NCBI GenBank assembly: GCA_022787425.1
Contig: JALFWB010000022.1
Span: 28,774-92,773, forward strand
Source: Akkermansia sp.
GTDB lineage: Bacteria > Verrucomicrobiota > Verrucomicrobiia > Verrucomicrobiales > Akkermansiaceae
Length of the DNA stretch: 64,000 nt
Direction: 5' to 3'
The notes under the pieces are model-generated. The model saw only the letters and a program-made list of their open reading frames with translations. It was not told the DNA's origin and searched no databases. This document shows, piece by piece, positions 1-8,325 of this stretch (the first letter of the stretch is position 1; the number at the start of each line of letters is the position of its first letter). The position numbers and the translations under genes are program-made.

Positions 1-1
1 A

Positions 2-826
2 ATTCGTATTTTAGATGCTTACACAGAGAATTCCGTATTGGAATGTACCGATGATGATGGCCTCTTTATATACAGGGTCGACAACGAGACTGATCTGTGT
101 GTGCAGGCAGAGGATATAGGTGATGGCGGCGTCCCGGCTGACGATGCCTACCGCCGTGTCGATGTGCAGGCACATTTGTCTGAATGCTGTGAGAAGGCCG
201 GGGAGGAAGATGCGGCTTGGGTGGTACCCTGTGACGCCCTTGGGAAGTCAGTACTCGGCACACCGAAGGTACGACTTTGCCGGGAAGATGCTCATATGAT
301 GAACTACTGCAGATGGGTATTTCATCCGTCGGAGGTTGAGAAAAAGCATGATGCGGGGAGTTACATGCAAATCAGAACGATTTATGAGACGCCGTCGGAT
401 CCCTTTTGGAGCGCATACTGTCGAAAAGCTGATTTTGAGGTGGCGGTGTCCTGTGAACTCCCCGAGGATATCTGTGTATATCGTCTGAATAATGTAACAA
501 AGGCAAAGCAGGCTTTCCGCCGTAAATCATGTACGCCTGAATCGCCGGACAAGCTGCCCTGGACACTCTGTGAGTTAATGGATAATGGTATGACTTTCGA
601 GCGCGTGCCGGCACCCACTCGAACCATCACGCTGGTGGGCAGGGCGAAGTGGGTGGTTCTGGTCTGCCATGATGATGAGGAGAAAACCTTGCGACGTCAC
701 GTCTACTTATGGCTCCAACAGCATGATCGGCTTTTACTTTTATTTGTGCCCTCGATCTATCGGGACGATGCAGATGTGTGGTATTCGAGAGTGAGAAATA
801 GGATTGACGGTTTTCGCCTGTACTGA
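2..826 (+). CDS. Unrecognised protein, 5' end outside window
   Basis: The frame is open from the left edge of the window through a TTG at 38 to the stop at 824-826, so the first visible codon is internal and the true start lies upstream. At least 274 residues are present. No signal peptide or membrane segment is visible; the chain is acidic with several Cys and ends in a basic/aromatic stretch (WYSRVRNRIDGFRLY). I do not recognise a family. The AT-rich DNA after it and the neighbouring unrecognised gene suggest accessory content. Confidence 0.6.
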   Translation: MRILDAYTENSVLECTDDDGLFIYRVDNETDLCVQAEDIGDGGVPADDAYRRVDVQAHLSECCEKAGEEDAAWVVPCDALGKSVLGTPKVRLCREDAHMMNYCRWVFHPSEVEKKHDAGSYMQIRTIYETPSDPFWSAYCRKADFEVAVSCELPEDICVYRLNNVTKAKQAFRRKSCTPESPDKLPWTLCELMDNGMTFERVPAPTRTITLVGRAKWVVLVCHDDEEKTLRRHVYLWLQQHDRLLLLFVPSIYRDDADVWYSRVRNRIDGFRLY

Positions 827-1037
827 ACACAGGGAAGCCATTTTAAGGAAAACATGAGTTGGTTTTATTTTGAACGGCAGCCGGAGAAGAAGGTAAGAAC
901 AATGGAATTTTCCTATTAAGTTAATTTCGCAATAAGCTACATAAACAGCGAAGAGGAGAAACTCTCTTTCTGACCATCTGCCACCTTAATAATTCGTGTT
1001 GTTAACAAATCAAATAAGAATCTCCGCATTATCTCTC

Positions 1038-1592
1038 ATGAAGCAAAAATGTATCTGCCTAATTATTCCTGCGTTGCCATTATTTTTCAGCTTAAGTAAC
1101 TGCTGTCTTATTTCGTCCCCGAGTACAAAGGATGATTCTCCGGTTGAAAAATCGGAAGTCTCCACACCCGCAATTATACAATGCGGCCATAAAGGGACTG
1201 TCGAAACAGATAGTTTGGTCTATCTGTATGACGTAAATGAAAGAAGCAGGAGGACTTATAGAGATGTTATGAATGCTATCGATGGTTGTACCGATATCGA
1301 TGTATATAAGGTGAATTATTACACCGGAGAGGAACGACTGATAAAGCACATAGACTCAATATCAAAACTTGCTCAGATTCGACAAACCATTCATGAGAGT
1401 GGCACAATGTATGAAAGAACTCGTCGTCCGGTTATGTGTGTATCAACTACGACATACTATTCTGTGCGATTTAAAAAGAAAGGTAATGAGTTCTTTTCAT
1501 TATCTATTAAGGAAGCAGTAGATGAGTGTTATTATTTGAAATCAAAGAATACTCTCTTTATTTCTATTTTGGATTTAATAATATCTTTATAA
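1038..1592 (+). CDS. Putative exported small protein, unrecognised
   Basis: 184 residues from ATG 1038. A GTG at 996 would add 14 residues, but starting at 1038 gives a clean export signal (MKQKCICLIIPALPLFFSL) followed by Cys residues (SNCC). This suggests a secreted protein or possibly a lipoprotein with a poor lipobox. The middle part is polar and the C-terminus ends in a hydrophobic stretch (NTLFISILDLIISL). No family is recognised. The gene is clearly AT-richer than the rest of the window and sits between another unknown gene and the fic gene, which fits horizontal acquisition. Confidence 0.5.
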   Translation: MKQKCICLIIPALPLFFSLSNCCLISSPSTKDDSPVEKSEVSTPAIIQCGHKGTVETDSLVYLYDVNERSRRTYRDVMNAIDGCTDIDVYKVNYYTGEERLIKHIDSISKLAQIRQTIHESGTMYERTRRPVMCVSTTTYYSVRFKKKGNEFFSLSIKEAVDECYYLKSKNTLFISILDLIISL

Positions 1593-1779
1593 TGCGTATC
1601 GTCGGGAAATCAATTTCCTCTTTGAAACGAATTGATAAGTGTGTATGTATCCGGTATGGTCTTGAAAATTGAGACCACCATGGGGGATCGGATTGTGCGG
1701 ATGCACTTCTGTTCCCCGGTTTTGGATAACAAAGGCCTCGGATGGTGTCCTTGTCGGATGCGCCTCCCCTGAGGGGAGT

Positions 1780-2331
1780 TCAAGCCAAAAAATTCATCAC
1801 CAACTTCACCATGGTCTCTTTCTCCTCCGGCTTGGACTCCGCGATCATCACCACCATGGCAACCAGGGTGTGATCGGCGATGACTTTCTCGCCGTTGCGC
1901 ATCAGTAGTCCGTTTCTCTCAAGGAAATATAAAAAGACCGCCGCAGCAATGCGTTTATTACCATCCGAGAAGGCGTGATTCTTGGTGACAAGATAGAGCA
2001 GGTTCGCTGCTTTTTCCTGATTGGTGGGGTACACGTCTTTGCCGCCGAAACTTTGGTAGATATTTCCCAAACTGCCCTTGAAAGAGTCGTCTTTCTCGTT
2101 GCCGAACACATCGCTCTCTGCCCCGAAACGCATGGAGTCAATGAGCCTGCGACACTCCTCATAGGTCAGCACATAGGCCCGGGTGTCCCCATGGGGTTTT
2201 TGCAGACGCTGATGGTCATAGTCATCCAGCAGGTCCAGCGCACGGGTGTACTGCTGCACGACCTCGAACATCTGAGCCGAATCCGCCGTTGATTCACTTC
2301 CGCTGCCGGTTATCGTTTCTGATGATTTCAT
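1780..2331 (-). CDS. Fic/DOC-family protein
   Basis: 183 residues from ATG 2331; the frame extends further upstream but overlaps recQ. The active-site motif HAFSDGNKRIAAA (residues 119-131) matches the HxFx(D)GNKR signature of the Fic/DOC fold, closer to the DOC / RhuM-C-terminal type than to the HPFxxGNGR AMPylators. These enzymes transfer a phosphate or nucleotide to a protein hydroxyl; DOC itself phosphorylates EF-Tu. The residues before it (YEECRRLIDSMRFG) form the helical lead-in. It starts 8 nt after the recQ stop in the same direction, so it is probably co-transcribed. No antitoxin-like small gene is visible next to it. Confidence 0.75.
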   Translation of the reverse strand: MKSSETITGSGSESTADSAQMFEVVQQYTRALDLLDDYDHQRLQKPHGDTRAYVLTYEECRRLIDSMRFGAESDVFGNEKDDSFKGSLGNIYQSFGGKDVYPTNQEKAANLLYLVTKNHAFSDGNKRIAAAVFLYFLERNGLLMRNGEKVIADHTLVAMVVMIAESKPEEKETMVKLVMNFLA

Positions 2332-2339
2332 AACGGATA

Positions 2340-4484
2340 TCAAGATTCTACATAGTCCCGGATGAGCTCCACGAAGGAGCGGAGGAAGTGGGTGCGGAGC
2401 CAAGGCCCGACACCCTTGAGACGTTCGGCGGCCTCCATGGTGGTGGGTTTCGTGGCGGCCATGGCGCGCATGGTTTCGTTGCGCAGCACGCGATAGGCCG
2501 GCATGTGGGTTTCCGCCGCGATGTCATTGCGCAGCTCGGCCAGGCGCGCGTATAACTCCTTGTCCTGCTTGGCATTTGCCAAGGCGGAGAGGGCCTGCAC
2601 GGCGCGTTCACGGGCGGCCTTTTTATCCCGAGCGGCCCAGCCTCGGCGAGAGATCCGCGCCTCCTCGCGGCCCATCATGACAGACTCCCCCTTTGCGGAA
2701 AGCGAGATGAGCGGCATCTCCCCGCCGGTGGTGCTCAGGAGGGCCCCCTCCTGCATGGCACGGAAAAGAGCCTTCATCTGCGCGTCTGTCATCTGTGAGA
2801 GAATACCGTAGGTGCTCAACCCGGTGAGGTGGCGATTCATGTTAGCACTTTTTGACCCGCGCAGCATATCCATGATCTTCCCCCTGCCGTAGATGCCCTC
2901 CCAGATGCCGGGGGCGGGGTGGCGGCAGGCGCGAGCCACCCCGGAAAGGGCCTTGCGCACGATGATGAGCTCCTCGTCGGCGAGCGGTGGATAGTTGTTA
3001 CTATCCGCCTCTCGGCAGGCATCGCAGTGGCCGCAGGGCTCGCTGTCCGTCTCCCCGAAATATTGCAGAATCCACTGTTGACGGCAGCCGATGCAGTAGG
3101 CGTAGCGGGTGATGGCATCGATCTTCCGGTGGTCGCGGGCGGCCTTGTCCTCCAGCGCCTCAATGTTCAGCGGCAGGTCCTCGAAGCGCAGCTCCGGGCG
3201 GAGCAGACGGGTGCCGCGCACGTTGCGCCCCGGGACATCGAAGCGCTCGATGGCCCCCGCGTGCATGAGCAGGGAGAGCGCTGTACCTGCGGCCATGGGG
3301 TTGACATCCTTGCCCAGCTTCTCCACCATGGCATCCACGGTCATCTGGAGCTCATGCGTGGCCGGCGAGGCCTCCCGCCGCAGCAGATTATAGACCGCCC
3401 CGATGGTCTGCAGGGGCGGGTTACTGCCCTCGAAAAAGAACTCCTGCGTCTTGAGATCCGCGTGGTTAAATAACAGCTCGCAGACGGCGGGGAGACCATC
3501 CCGCCCCGCGCGGCCCGCTTCCTGATAATAGGCCTCCACACTGCCGGGAATCTCGAAGTGGACCACGAAACGCACATCCGCGCGGTCGATGCCCATGCCG
3601 AAAGCGTTGGTGGCCACCACCACATCCGCCCGACCGGAGATGAAAGCCTCCTGCGAGAACTCGCGCTCCTCATCGGTCATGCCGGCGTGGTAAGCGACTA
3701 CCTGACGCCCGTAGCCGGAGATTTCCTCGTACACGGCCATCACATTTTTCCGGGTGGAGCAGTAGATGATACCTTGCCCCCACTTATCCATCACGCTGCG
3801 AATGCGCTCGAACTTGGCCTTGCGGTTCTCGCAATGCACGATGGAGAAGTCCAGGTTCTGACGCCCGAAACCGGAGATGATGACAGCGGGGTCGCGCAGA
3901 TCGAGGGTGCGCAGGATGTCCTCGCGCACGGAGTCCGTGGCCGTAGCAGTGAGAGCGACGGTTTGGGGGTAGCCCAACTCCGCGCGGGCGCGCCCCAAGC
4001 GCAGGTAATCCGGGCGGAAGTCATGCCCCCATTGGCTCAGGCAGTGCGCCTCATCGATGGCCAGCAGGGAGATGGACATGCCGCGCAGCAGGCTCATGAA
4101 GCCCTCCTGTGCAAAGCGTTCCGGCGCAACATAAATAATCTTCAGCCGCCCGGCACGCAGATCCCCCATCACTTGGCGATATTCATCGGCCCCCAGGGAG
4201 GAGTTGACCGCGGCAGCGGGGATGTTGCGCTCCTGCAGGGCATCCACCTGGTCCTTCATCAGCGCGATGAGGGGAGAAACGACAACCGTGAGACCGGGGC
4301 GGCACAGGGCAGGGAGCTGGTAGCAGAGGGATTTGCCGCCGCCCGTGGGCATGATGGCCAGGGCATCCCGCCCCTCCATGATGGCCTCCACCACTTCGTC
4401 CTGCCCCTTGCGCAGAGACGCGAAGCCGAAGTGCTCCTGCAGCACCTCCTGCACGTCCGGCGTTTCCTCCTGTGGGGTCATCAT
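2340..4484 (-). CDS. recQ: ATP-dependent DNA helicase RecQ
   Basis: 3'-5' helicase for recombination and fork repair; 714 residues from ATG 4484. Domains in order: RecA-like core with Walker A (PTGGGKS, about residue 46) and DEAH box (IDEAHCLSQWGHDFRPDY, about 143), motif VI (QEAGRAGRDGLP), a Zn-binding region (YCIGCRQQW...CGHCDAC), a winged-helix RQC region and a C-terminal HRDC-like region ending AERLKGVGPWLRTHFL. Longer starts up to 4520 are open, but they overlap a TTGCAT-N17-TACAAT promoter whose -10 lies 7 nt before ATG 4484. This favours the shorter, leaderless start. Divergent from nadA. Confidence 0.95.
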   Translation of the reverse strand: MMTPQEETPDVQEVLQEHFGFASLRKGQDEVVEAIMEGRDALAIMPTGGGKSLCYQLPALCRPGLTVVVSPLIALMKDQVDALQERNIPAAAVNSSLGADEYRQVMGDLRAGRLKIIYVAPERFAQEGFMSLLRGMSISLLAIDEAHCLSQWGHDFRPDYLRLGRARAELGYPQTVALTATATDSVREDILRTLDLRDPAVIISGFGRQNLDFSIVHCENRKAKFERIRSVMDKWGQGIIYCSTRKNVMAVYEEISGYGRQVVAYHAGMTDEEREFSQEAFISGRADVVVATNAFGMGIDRADVRFVVHFEIPGSVEAYYQEAGRAGRDGLPAVCELLFNHADLKTQEFFFEGSNPPLQTIGAVYNLLRREASPATHELQMTVDAMVEKLGKDVNPMAAGTALSLLMHAGAIERFDVPGRNVRGTRLLRPELRFEDLPLNIEALEDKAARDHRKIDAITRYAYCIGCRQQWILQYFGETDSEPCGHCDACREADSNNYPPLADEELIIVRKALSGVARACRHPAPGIWEGIYGRGKIMDMLRGSKSANMNRHLTGLSTYGILSQMTDAQMKALFRAMQEGALLSTTGGEMPLISLSAKGESVMMGREEARISRRGWAARDKKAARERAVQALSALANAKQDKELYARLAELRNDIAAETHMPAYRVLRNETMRAMAATKPTTMEAAERLKGVGPWLRTHFLRSFVELIRDYVES

Positions 4485-4491
4485 GCGGCGC

Positions 4492-4520
4492 ATTGTAGCA
4501 GATTTTGCCCCGTGATGCAA
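4492..4520 (-). promoter_or_regulatory. recQ promoter
   Basis: On the minus strand TTGCAT (4520-4515), 17-nt spacer, TACAAT (4497-4492). The -10 ends 7 nt before ATG 4484, so the transcript should begin at or next to the start codon. Confidence 0.7.
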
Positions 4521-4551
4521 GCGTATTTCCGAGGAATGACTTTTTCCGCCC

Positions 4552-4580
4552 TTGACACGCCCGCCCCGCAGTGCTATATT
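4552..4580 (+). promoter_or_regulatory. nadA promoter
   Basis: TTGACA (4552-4557), 17-nt spacer, TATATT (4575-4580). Only 6 nt separate the -10 from ATG 4587, so canonical initiation would fall on the A of the start codon (leaderless). Near-consensus sigma-70 type. Confidence 0.8.
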
Positions 4581-4586
4581 CGCCGC

Positions 4587-5519
4587 ATGTCAAACGGGGA
4601 CCTTATTGCAGAAATTGCCCGACTCAAGAAGGAGCGCAACGCCATCATTCTGGCGCACAGCTATCAACGGCCTGAAATACAGGACATTGCGGACTTTGTG
4701 GGGGACTCCCTCGCCCTGGCCCGTGCGGCGCAGAGCGCGCGGTGTGATGTGATTGTCTTCTGCGGCGTGCATTTCATGGCGGAGACCGCCTGCATTCTCA
4801 ACCCCACTCGCACGGTGCTGCTGCCGGATGCCGATGCGGCTTGCTCGCTGGAGGCCTCCTGCCCGGCGCAGGATCTGGCTGCGTTCCTAGAGCGGGAGAA
4901 GGAGAAAAATTATTTTGTGGTGGCCTATGTGAACTGTTCCATCGGCGTGAAGGCCTTGGCGGATGTCATCGTGACCAGTGGTAACGCCGAGCGTATCGTC
5001 AGTGCAGCCCCGGCGGACCGCCCCATCCTGTTCGTGCCGGACCAAAACCTGGGCGCGTGGACGGCGGCCAAAACCGGGCGTCCCATGACCCTCTGGAACG
5101 GGGCCTGCCATGTGCATCAGCTCTTCACCCGTGATACGTTGCTGAGCATGAAGGAGAAGTACCCGAATGCGAAGATTGTATGCCACCCCGAGTGTGCAGA
5201 GCCCATTCGTTTGTTGGCAGACCACATCTGCTCCACGGAGAAGATGATTCCCTATTGCCGAGAGGCGGAGGCCACGCAGTTTATCATTGTGACCGAGACG
5301 GGTATTCTGCACCGCCTGCGCAAGCTGGTGCCGGACAAGGAGTTCATCCCCGTGCAGCTGGGAACCTGCTCTTGCGCGGAGTGTGAGTTCATGAAGCTCA
5401 ATACGCTGGAGAAGATCCGCAACTGTCTGCGGGATATGGCACCGGAGGTGCGTGTGCCGGAGGACCTGCGCCTACGCGCTGCTGCGCCTCTGGAGCGTAT
5501 GTTAGAACTCTCTAAGTAG
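4587..5519 (+). CDS. nadA: Quinolinate synthase NadA
   Basis: Condenses iminoaspartate and dihydroxyacetone phosphate to quinolinate in de novo NAD synthesis, using a [4Fe-4S] cluster. 310 residues, normal for the family. Diagnostic segments: AHSYQRPEIQDIADFVGDSL near the N-terminus, YVNCSIGVKALADVIVTSGNA, PDQNLGAW, NGACHVHQLF, CHPECAEPIRLLADHICSTEKM and CSCAECEFMKLNTLEKI. These carry the cluster cysteines. The frame is open upstream, but the strong promoter fixes ATG 4587. No nadB or nadC is adjacent; a MidA-type methyltransferase gene follows after 15 nt. Confidence 0.95.
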   Translation: MSNGDLIAEIARLKKERNAIILAHSYQRPEIQDIADFVGDSLALARAAQSARCDVIVFCGVHFMAETACILNPTRTVLLPDADAACSLEASCPAQDLAAFLEREKEKNYFVVAYVNCSIGVKALADVIVTSGNAERIVSAAPADRPILFVPDQNLGAWTAAKTGRPMTLWNGACHVHQLFTRDTLLSMKEKYPNAKIVCHPECAEPIRLLADHICSTEKMIPYCREAEATQFIIVTETGILHRLRKLVPDKEFIPVQLGTCSCAECEFMKLNTLEKIRNCLRDMAPEVRVPEDLRLRAAAPLERMLELSK

Positions 5520-5534
5520 TCCCGCCGCTTTCCC

Positions 5535-6536
5535 GTGAAGATTGCGCCGCATATTCTCGCGCACGGTAACTGGCTCTCCATGGAGGAATTCATGGAGCTG
5601 GCTCTGTACGATGAGGAGTCCGGTTATTATGCTACTCATATCGCGGATGTGGGAGCGCGAGGGGATTTCTCTACCTCCGCTACCCTCAGCGACCTGCCGG
5701 CACGGCGTATCGTGGCTCTGTGGCGGGAGACCTGTCGCGCCTGCGGGCGTTTTCTGCCTTTTCTTGAGGTGGGGGGCGGCAACGGGGATATGGCCATGGC
5801 GGTGTCTCGTTCGCTGGGATTTTGGGAGCGTCTGCGGGCGCGATACCTGATGGTGGACCGCTCCGAGCGCCTGCGTCAGGTGCAGCGTTTGGTAGGCGGC
5901 GGTTTTGTGCGGGTATATGATACGATACAGCGCGCACTGAAGGCCTGCGGCGGGCGGGCTTTCATTTTCTCCAATGAGCTGCCGGATGCCTTCCCGGCGC
6001 GGCAGTTCGTGTTTCAGGGCGGGCAGTGGCTGGAGTTGGGCTGGGCCTGCGAGGGCGGACGCATCTTCCGCCAGGCCTCCCCCGTGGAATCTCTGCCGCA
6101 GAGCGCGGCGTTCGCCACCTGGGCGCAGGAGGGGCAGGTGGTGGAGGTGCAGGAGAGTTATCACCGCTGGTATGCCGCGTGGCAGCCGCTCTGGAAGTGC
6201 GGGGCCTGTGTTACCATTGACTACGGGGAGACCAATGATACCCTGTATTACCGCCGTCCCTCGGGAACCCTGCGCGGCTATAAATCCCATACCTTGCTTT
6301 CGGTGGACGAATTGCCCGTCCTGGCCGGCCACTGTGATGTGACGGCGGACGTGAACTTTACCGACCTGATGAACCTGGCCGCCCGCTGCGGCGGGGATGA
6401 ACTTACTCTGCTCACCCAGCGCGAATTCCTCCTGCCCTTGGCTGATACCTCCAAGCCGGAAGAGGCCCACCTTGTAGCCGTCCCGGGAGCCGGCGACTAC
6501 TTCCGCGTGCTGATCCAGCAGCGGCGCGAGGAATAA
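5535..6536 (+). CDS. SAM-dependent methyltransferase, MidA/NDUFAF7 family
   Basis: 333 residues from GTG 5535. The DUF185 (MidA) fold is recognisable by ILAHGNWLSMEEFMELALYD at the N-terminus, a glycine-rich SAM loop (LEVGGGNGDMA), SNELPDAFP (compare NELxDAxP in the family) and the late TIDYGETNDTLYYRRPSGTLRGYKSH segment. In mitochondria the homologue methylates an arginine of a complex I subunit. Its bacterial substrate is usually unknown, so a role in respiratory complex I here is only inference. It lies 15 nt after nadA and probably shares its promoter. No strong Shine-Dalgarno was seen. Confidence 0.85.
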   Translation: MKIAPHILAHGNWLSMEEFMELALYDEESGYYATHIADVGARGDFSTSATLSDLPARRIVALWRETCRACGRFLPFLEVGGGNGDMAMAVSRSLGFWERLRARYLMVDRSERLRQVQRLVGGGFVRVYDTIQRALKACGGRAFIFSNELPDAFPARQFVFQGGQWLELGWACEGGRIFRQASPVESLPQSAAFATWAQEGQVVEVQESYHRWYAAWQPLWKCGACVTIDYGETNDTLYYRRPSGTLRGYKSHTLLSVDELPVLAGHCDVTADVNFTDLMNLAARCGGDELTLLTQREFLLPLADTSKPEEAHLVAVPGAGDYFRVLIQQRREE

Positions 6537-6571
6537 AAATCCCCTGCCGAGGAATACCGGGGCAGGGGATG
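6535..6571 (-). terminator. Terminator for the leftward GT25/PIG-L unit
   Basis: A 10-bp stem (6539-6548 with 6561-6570) is followed on the minus strand by a T-rich run (the complement of aaaaat at 6535-6540). It lies 12 nt beyond the last GT25 stop. On the plus strand no T tract follows, so it serves mainly the leftward transcript. Confidence 0.7.
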
Positions 6572-6582
6572 GGGGATGAACA

Positions 6583-7437
6583 TCAGCGGAACTTCAGTGC
6601 CTTGGCCAAGGTGCGCCGACCTCTCTGTTTGAGGTAGGACATGGTCCAAGTGTGCCATCGATAGTTCAGATAACGAAGTAATTTTCCAATGGGACCACGT
6701 TCTTGCTGTAGCTTCGGGTTCACCGTACTCCGCGTTTCATCTCGGCGCGCCTCCACATTGTCGATAGCACTCTCCTCGCTGAAGGGGAAGTGGGTGGAGA
6801 TAATGTTCTCCATGACACCCGGAGAAGGAATGTCATAGCGCATCAAGAAGTACGAAAGCTGCACATCGAAGGCAAGCCAATAGCCTTTTTCAAACAGTTT
6901 CAACAGCTTCTGTGCCGCATCTCTCGTGAGCATATATCCGACAGCTCCCCAAGGAAGTTTTTTATGGAATGCAAGCTTGACCTTCGCCCCCTCCGGGTTC
7001 CTCGGTGTCTCGAACATTTTGGTCGGCTCACTGTAGAATTTAACATAGCCCCAGCCGCTTGTGTGTTCAATAATGTAGCGAAGCTTCTCTGTGAACCCGG
7101 GCAGAATGACAGCATCATCCTCGAGGATAACCGCGTATTTGGCATCTGATGCCAAAAAAGTCTTCATGGCTTTCAGATGGCTCATGATGCAGCCCTGTTC
7201 GCCGGCACCTATTTGTGTCGGCATAGAGCGCATGCGTCGTGCTGAGTCATAGCTCGTCAAATCTTTGTCCGTCAAGTCCGTACCCAAGATTCCCGGTACA
7301 CGGTGCAGCACCACACCCTGTTCGCGAGCCTGTTGCTCCATATCATTCCGTCGGACGGTATCCCGGTCCAAGTTCAGGTAGTAGATTTTAACACCCAAAT
7401 CGGCCACGGGGTCATCTGTATGATTCATGTTTTTCAT
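6583..7437 (-). CDS. Glycosyltransferase family 25 (LPS-type), copy A
   Basis: 284 residues. GT25 enzymes add sugars such as galactose to lipooligosaccharide. Seen: IYYLNLDRDTVRRNDMEQQA at the start, CIMSHLKAMKTFL and the metal-binding stretch YAVILEDDAVILPGF (EDD). The C-terminal tail (YLNYRWHTWTMSYLKQRGRR) is basic and aromatic and may be membrane-associated. It is a close paralogue of the gene immediately upstream (7468-8307), with the same MxNMN start, order of motifs and tail. The two probably arose by tandem duplication and now differ in mid-protein loops. Last gene of a leftward three-gene unit. Confidence 0.85.
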   Translation of the reverse strand: MKNMNHTDDPVADLGVKIYYLNLDRDTVRRNDMEQQAREQGVVLHRVPGILGTDLTDKDLTSYDSARRMRSMPTQIGAGEQGCIMSHLKAMKTFLASDAKYAVILEDDAVILPGFTEKLRYIIEHTSGWGYVKFYSEPTKMFETPRNPEGAKVKLAFHKKLPWGAVGYMLTRDAAQKLLKLFEKGYWLAFDVQLSYFLMRYDIPSPGVMENIISTHFPFSEESAIDNVEARRDETRSTVNPKLQQERGPIGKLLRYLNYRWHTWTMSYLKQRGRRTLAKALKFR

Positions 7438-7467
7438 TGCCGGTAAAGTGAGTTTTATTTGCAGCAG

Positions 7468-8307
7468 TCAATGGTATTGTAGATTCTTTCGCAGAGCGCG
7501 TCTCCCGCGCAGTTTGAGATAGGACATGGCCCAAGTATGCCATCTGTAGTTCAGGTAGCGAATGAGATTTCTGCACATGCAACCTCTCTTTTGGCTACAT
7601 GAATTCGGAGCTCGTCGATCCTCCATTTCGTTGATAGTGCTCTGTTCGTTGAAGGGGTTGCGGGTAGAGACAATGTTTTCCACAACACCGGGGGCAGGAA
7701 TATCATAGCGCATCATGAAATAGGCGAGCTGCGCATCATAAGGAAGCCAATAGCTCTTGTTGAAGAGGTTTAACAGTGTTTGGGCGGTCTCCCTTGTAAT
7801 CATGTAGGCAACAGCTTTCCAAGGTAGTTTTTTGTGGAAGGCTAGTTTTACCTTTGCGTCCTTGGGGCTGAGGTCTGTTTCATACATTTTGGTCGGGTCG
7901 CTGTAGAGTTTGACATAGCCCCAACCGCTTGTGTGCTCGATAAGATAGCGCAGCTTGTCTGTGAATCCCGGGAGGATGATGGCGTCGTCCTCAAAAATGA
8001 CTGCGTACTTGGCATCCGACTCAAGGAAGGTTCGAAAAGATTTGACATGGCTCAGCAGGCAGCCGAGTTCTCCCTTGCCGAGAGAGACAGTGGAGAGTTT
8101 TCTTCTTCGTTTGTCATCGTAGGCACTGATGTCCTCCGGGGTGAGGGCGGCGCCGAAGACGCCGGGGATGCGGTGCAGCACCACGCCCTGTTCGCGGGCC
8201 TGCTGCTCCATGTCGTCCCGTCTCGCGGTGTCGCGATCCAGGTTGATGTAGTAGAGGATGACGCCCAAATCGGCGAGCGGATCCTTCTGTTCGTTCATGT
8301 TATCCAT
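7468..8307 (-). CDS. Glycosyltransferase family 25 (LPS-type), copy B
   Basis: 279 residues. Shows LYYINLDRDTARRDDMEQQA, CLLSHVKSFRTFL and YAVIFEDDAIILPGF, the GT25 core with its EDD motif. Similar to the following gene along its whole length. It starts 18 nt after the PIG-L gene and ends 30 nt before copy A, so the three are likely one transcript. The function is inferred as surface-glycan sugar transfer; donor and acceptor cannot be read from sequence. Its closeness to a de-N-acetylase-like gene and to rhamnose synthesis genes supports an LPS or exopolysaccharide role. Confidence 0.85.
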   Translation of the reverse strand: MDNMNEQKDPLADLGVILYYINLDRDTARRDDMEQQAREQGVVLHRIPGVFGAALTPEDISAYDDKRRRKLSTVSLGKGELGCLLSHVKSFRTFLESDAKYAVIFEDDAIILPGFTDKLRYLIEHTSGWGYVKLYSDPTKMYETDLSPKDAKVKLAFHKKLPWKAVAYMITRETAQTLLNLFNKSYWLPYDAQLAYFMMRYDIPAPGVVENIVSTRNPFNEQSTINEMEDRRAPNSCSQKRGCMCRNLIRYLNYRWHTWAMSYLKLRGRRALRKNLQYH

Positions 8308-8325
8308 TGTTGTTGAGTGAGAGTA

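Noticed and set aside
1757..1773. CTCCCCTGAGGGGAG hairpin as fic terminator
   Set aside because: Six-bp arms with a tiny loop and no T tract on either strand; not enough to call.
1780..2331. Toxin-antitoxin pair with recQ overlap region encoding an antitoxin
   Set aside because: No small gene with antitoxin features lies on either side of the Fic/DOC gene.
7438..7467. TTGACT box between the two GT25 genes as a promoter for copy A
   Set aside because: The -35 overlaps the stop of copy B and the 17-nt spaced hexamer CTTTAC is a poor -10; co-transcription is simpler.
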